DNA from: Asterella californica
Lineage: Eukaryota; Streptophyta; Marchantiopsida; Marchantiales; Aytoniaceae
Length of the DNA stretch: 64,000 nucleotides
NCBI GenBank assembly: GCA_036924285.1
Contig: JAYKYS010000001.1
Location: forward strand, 10,627,501-10,691,500
Reading direction: 5' to 3'
In this document: positions 61,120-64,000 of the stretch, one piece after another
Position numbering within the stretch: position 1 is the first letter of the stretch
Layout: every line of letters begins with the position of its first letter
Notes under the pieces: model-generated
Told to the model about the DNA's origin: nothing
What the model saw: only the letters and a program-made list of their open reading frames with translations
Database searches by the model: none
Position numbers and translations under genes: made by a program

Positions 61120-61417
61120 TTTTTTGTAAGAAAGCGGAAAAATTCACCTAAACACAACGATGTTATGTTAATAAAGTTAGGGTCTCTTCTGACTATACTC
61201 TTTAACGCGTCTAATGGGTCCCGTCGGACCTGAAGGATATCGTTGTCAGTCTTGCAGCTTTTGGTAACTACTGCAGTCCCGATAGTTATCGTCTCCTCAT
61301 CACATATTGTTTATCTTCGCAATTTTCTGAGAAAATGATAGTCTCATGTGCTGCGACTGTAAGATGGGCTCTAGAGTGAACTCAAAACTCGAATGCCCGT
61401 GGTGGTGCATTCGCAGC

Positions 61418-61426
61418 CTTTATATA
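61418..61426 (-). promoter_or_regulatory. TATA box of the LTR promoter
   Basis: The minus strand reads CTATATAAAGG. It lies about 130 bp downstream (in element orientation) of the heat-shock-element array and in the middle of the LTR, as expected for a U3 promoter. Confidence 0.6.
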
Positions 61427-61560
61427 GTGAGAGGAATAGTACATGATAAGCTTCCGGCCAATGCTCATCTCTCACGCGGATCGCTGATGTGGCTTACATG
61501 CAGCCTTTGATCTAGAACAACATCTAGAGGGTTCAGAATGAGCCACGTAAGAGGCTCGTT

Positions 61561-61735
61561 GGAAAGTTCTAGAAGCTTCTTTCTAGAAACTTCCTTCTGG
61601 AAGCTTCCCGGCTGGAAAGTTCTAGAAACGTCTTTCTAGAAACTTCCTTCTAGGAGCTTCCCGGCTGGAAAGTTCTAGAAGCTTCTTTCTAGAAACTTCC
61701 TTCTAGAAACTTCCTTCTAGAAGTTTCCTGGCAGA
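61561..61735 (-). promoter_or_regulatory. Three 53-bp repeats full of heat-shock elements
   Basis: Units start at 61561, 61614 and 61667. Each holds several perfect three-unit heat-shock elements (alternating TTC and GAA with 2-base gaps), for example TTCTAGAAGCTTC at 61567-61579, TTCTAGAAACTTC at 61581-61593 and TTCTGGAAGCTTC at 61595-61607, with more in the second and third units. Heat-shock factors bind this pattern on either strand. Placement upstream of the TATA box suggests a heat-inducible LTR (inference). Confidence 0.7.
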
Positions 61736-61879
61736 CTTTTGGCGCACTCGCCTATTGGTAGAAGTACTATTTGCTGCATGTATTCTTCGGCTAACTTAGC
61801 CATAACTAATTCTTATACCAAAGACTTCTATCAAACCAATTTTCCCTCTAGTTGATAAGTAGGCTCTACTTATTACAAA

Positions 61880-61892
61880 CCTCCCCCCTTTT
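61880..61892 (-). other. Polypurine tract
   Basis: AAAAGGGGGGAGG overlaps the chromodomain stop codon (TAA at 61891-61893) and ends two bases before the LTR. It primes plus-strand DNA synthesis in LTR retrotransposons. Confidence 0.75.
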
Positions 61893-62450
61893 AAGAAGCA
61901 ACGTCCTCGTTGCTCAACTGCTGTTCGAAAACTTGCACTATGAGTGGGGCGTGTGCAAGATTGGTTGCAGGTTCCCATGTTGCTTCATGTAATGGATAGC
62001 CTTTCCATTTGATCAAATAATCTACCCGTTGATGACGAGTCTCACGAACACGTTTCTTTAAGATGCGTTCCACTTCAAGCTCTTCCTCGCCATCGATAAT
62101 TTGAGGAAGCGGTCGCGACTCTTGCGAATGGTCAAATTGAGGAGGTCGTGGTGTATATCACCGTAATAAAGACACATGAAAAACTGGATGAATCTTCATG
62201 TGAGGTGGAAGTTCGAGTTGATATGCCACTGCTCCAATTCTACGGACAACACAGAAAGGTCCGATGAAGCGAGGGTTGAATTTACGACTGCCAATCAGAG
62301 TAAGGTTGGTTGTGGATAACCAAACTTGATCACCAATCGTGAACTCTTCATGCCGACGGTGTCCATCGGCATATTGCTTTTGTCGATTCTGAGCAACTTG
62401 TAGTTTCACCTTAGCTTTTTCCACTCCTTGTTGAATTCGTGCAACAAATT
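61891..62450 (-). pseudogene. Integrase C-terminal tail and chromodomain
   Basis: The frame 62158-62424 extends slightly upstream and encodes EKAKVKLQVAQNRQKQYAD, DQVWLSTTNL, RFIGPFCVVRRIG, YQLELPPHMKIHPVFHVSLL. This is the GPF/Y-type integrase tail that ends at the HPVFHVSLL motif of chromoviruses. After a frame break around 62.1-62.15 kb, 61891-62100 gives VERILKKRVRE, VDYLIKWKGYPLHEATWEP, a chromodomain with the typical Y-L-I-K-W-K-G and W-E-P motifs. Chromodomains steer integration to marked chromatin. The integrase zinc finger and DDE core are deleted. Confidence 0.85.
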
Positions 62451-63562
62451 CATTGACAACATCTACTTTGGTGTTGACTGACCGTCTCGTTCAGATGATT
62501 CAGAAGTCGACGATATGGAGGTCTTGGATCTCTAGGAAAACGACTTCGGCAATTTACAGCTATGTGATCGAATCGTCCACAACTGTAACATCGACGTTGC
62601 TCGAGTTGAGGTGTAGCATTCTTGACACCTTCTCCTCTAGGAGCTCCTTGACGTCTTTCTTCTGGCCGCCCTCGACGATCTCCACCTTGAAACTGTCGTG
62701 ACTGATAGCGGATGTTGCCTAGCTCCATATGTGTCGGACAGTTTGCATACAGAATTTCGGAGCGATTCTGATGATTTGGTGGGATCATCACTTCTCCTCC
62801 TAATGCTCCAGCAATTCTCTGAGCGCAAGCGATGGCCTCAAAAACCGTGAGTGGATTTTGCACCATCACTTCTTGTCGGATTCTTTCCTTCAACCCCCTC
62901 TTGAAATTATCAAGAGCCTCAGCTGGACTCATATCAGTGATTGCAACCTGCAAGTCGAGGAAGGCTTCTACATACTCTTGAAGGCTTCCCTTCTGTTTCA
63001 ATCCTCACATCCTCGTTCGAGCCATTTGCACAAAATCCACAGATTGAAAATTCTTTAACAATCCTTCTTGCATTGCAGTCCATGTGACTGTTCTCTCTTC
63101 CGCCAACACCGATCTCTCCCATGCATCATACCACGTGAGAGCTTTATCGTTCAAGTAGCCACATGCAAACACTCCCGCTACGTGATCCGTGATTTGCGTA
63201 CTAAAAAGTCACAAATATCGATTCATCCGAGAAATCCAAATCTCGACTACTCCCATGATTCGTTGACCTTTGTACGGTTCAATGTTACATGTCTTCTTTA
63301 TTCATAGTAACATGGCACCTTCATCATCGACTGGAGCTCTGACGATTTGTGCCACGGGTTCTCTTGGTGCAGTTTGCTCTCCCACCACCGGTACTCCTTG
63401 AGATGATCCTCCTCTTCCAACGTCTGTCATACTCTGACCCTCGAGGTTCAACATTTTGTTCTGTAGTGCTTCAACCGTCATCTTCATCTCCTGAAATTCG
63501 GTCAGTATGCCCTGCATCAGTTCTTGCATCACCAACTCTGGGTTTGGAGGTTGTGGCTCCAT
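62450..63562 (-). pseudogene. Retrotransposon gag with CCHC zinc knuckle, broken
   Basis: ATG near 63562 (MEPQPPNPELVMQELMQG) opens a frame to 63302 with a short coiled coil. After several stops between 63000 and 63300, coding-like text continues (GYLNDKALTWYDAWER), a retrotrans_gag hallmark. The open frame 62450-63001 gives GSLQEYVEAFLDLQVAITDM and DNFKRGLKERIRQEV, the end of the gag domain, then an Arg/Gly-rich linker and the knuckle CYSCGRFDHIAVNC (C-x2-C-x4-H-x4-C) that binds RNA. The in-frame stops make this copy defective for Gag. Confidence 0.8.
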
Positions 63563-63613
63563 GATCGCTCTCTCTCTCTCTCTCTCCAACAACACGAAAG
63601 TTTCAAGCTTCTC

Positions 63614-64000
63614 CTAGTATAGAGTTATGACGGCCACTCGGAAACATTCGTACACTACAGGTACTACAAAAGGGATAGGAGAATCGATTATCTCGCGGTA
63701 GAAATCCTCACCAAAATTTCTAATCACAAACTCTCTATGTAACGATTTTGGTCTGCAGACATAGCGAATCTCCACCCACGTGTTGAAAGGAACAGGAGCG
63801 GGTAGGTTTAGATCCATGCTCACTAAATCAAGATGTAGATGGTCAAATCCCAACTGGCTGCATATGTCACTATTGGAAGAATCACCGAGACTGACGAATT
63901 CATCACTTGACCCATGAAATCCTCACCGAAATGATAGACAAGGTACACTCGAAAATGCTCACGACGCAGATACATAAGCTTGATATGAAAAGGATTCAAG
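63614..64000 (-). other. Leader ORF with duplicated ~65-aa module, runs off the window
   Basis: From the window edge the minus strand encodes PFHIKLMYLRREHFRVYLV with HFGEDF, then (63614-63853) EIRYVCRPKSLHREFVIRNF with GEDFYREI and VAVITLY. The two halves resemble each other and match the decayed pair at 6.46-6.96 kb. It sits between the expected 5' LTR and gag, so it may be a captured or element-specific leader gene. The family is unknown. Confidence 0.45.

Larger units (their letters stand above)
61125..61877 (-). repeat. 3' LTR, 753 bp
   Basis: It is bounded by TGTAATAAG at 61877 (just after the polypurine tract and two Ts) and CTTACA at 61125, giving TGTAA...TTACA ends. It contains the heat-shock-element array and a TATA box in element orientation. 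With only one LTR in the window, the outer border is a prediction from the TG/CA rule. Confidence 0.65.
61125..64000 (-). mobile_element. Deleted Ty3/chromovirus LTR retrotransposon (5' end outside window)
   Basis: In minus-strand order: a leader ORF (63614-64000), gag with a zinc knuckle (about 62450-63562), the integrase tail (62158-62450), a chromodomain (61891-62100), a polypurine tract (61880-61892) and a 3' LTR (61125-61877). Gag passes directly into the integrase C-terminus near 62455, so protease, reverse transcriptase, RNase H and the integrase catalytic core are missing as one internal deletion. Such an element can move only with help from a relative. The 5' LTR and primer-binding site lie beyond 64000. 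Confidence 0.8.

Overview
The window is nuclear DNA from a land plant, most likely a bryophyte (moss or liverwort). The evidence is spliced genes with canonical GT-AG introns of about 100-1400 bp, plant-type proteins (an Atos-family protein and an organelle-type RluA pseudouridine synthase), a CC/RPW8-like NB-ARC fragment, and many decayed plant transposon families. I cannot name the species. The DNA is gene-poor. I can build only two intact multi-exon genes, and nearly everything else is mobile-element debris, tandem repeats or unrecognised intergenic sequence.

Layout. 1-5 kb: sequence saturated with GTCTTC/GAAGAC words and palindromes such as TCTTCCGGAAGA, plus a broken acidic coiled-coil ORF (2784-4053). 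5.9-9.4 kb: two tandem repeats and a decayed ORF (about 6.5-6.95 kb) built of a duplicated ~65-aa module that recurs at the far end of the window. 9.9-11.6 kb: a decayed PIF/Harbinger transposase. 12351-13237: an 887-bp non-autonomous DNA transposon with ~50-bp terminal inverted repeats and two internal hairpins. 14-20 kb: small repeats, unassigned ORFs and AT-rich sequence. 20.1-25.9 kb: an unassigned ORF, a decayed Ty3-type pol, a broken NB-ARC (NLR) gene, and a three-copy ~450-bp repeat on its 5' side. 29141-34345 (minus): the Atos-like gene, 5 exons, 879 aa. 39.2-40.45 kb: the C-terminal end of a decayed non-LTR-type reverse transcriptase.

42547-45779: a 3.2-kb element bounded by 30-bp direct repeats. 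Its single main gene encodes an HUH endonuclease with a H-L-H-F-Q-G motif and a downstream Y-x-x-K motif. This is the layout of a Replitron-like, rolling-circle-type Y1 transposon, and this copy is frameshifted. 50134-53471 (minus): an RluA-family pseudouridine synthase, 7 exons, 455 aa. 55791-61119: a 5.3-kb element with ~77-bp terminal inverted repeats, an internal array of about ten 25-bp palindromes and a 210-bp tandem duplication. 61125 to the window end (minus): a deleted Ty3/chromovirus LTR element. It keeps gag with a zinc knuckle, the integrase tail, a chromodomain, a polypurine tract and a 753-bp 3' LTR, and has lost protease, reverse transcriptase, RNase H and the integrase core. 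The LTR carries three 53-bp repeats packed with perfect three-unit heat-shock elements upstream of a TATA box.

The two intact genes look unrelated housekeeping genes with no operon-like link. The main biological interest is in the mobile elements: the HUH element with its direct and iteron-like repeats, the heat-shock-element LTR, and the palindrome array in the TIR element.
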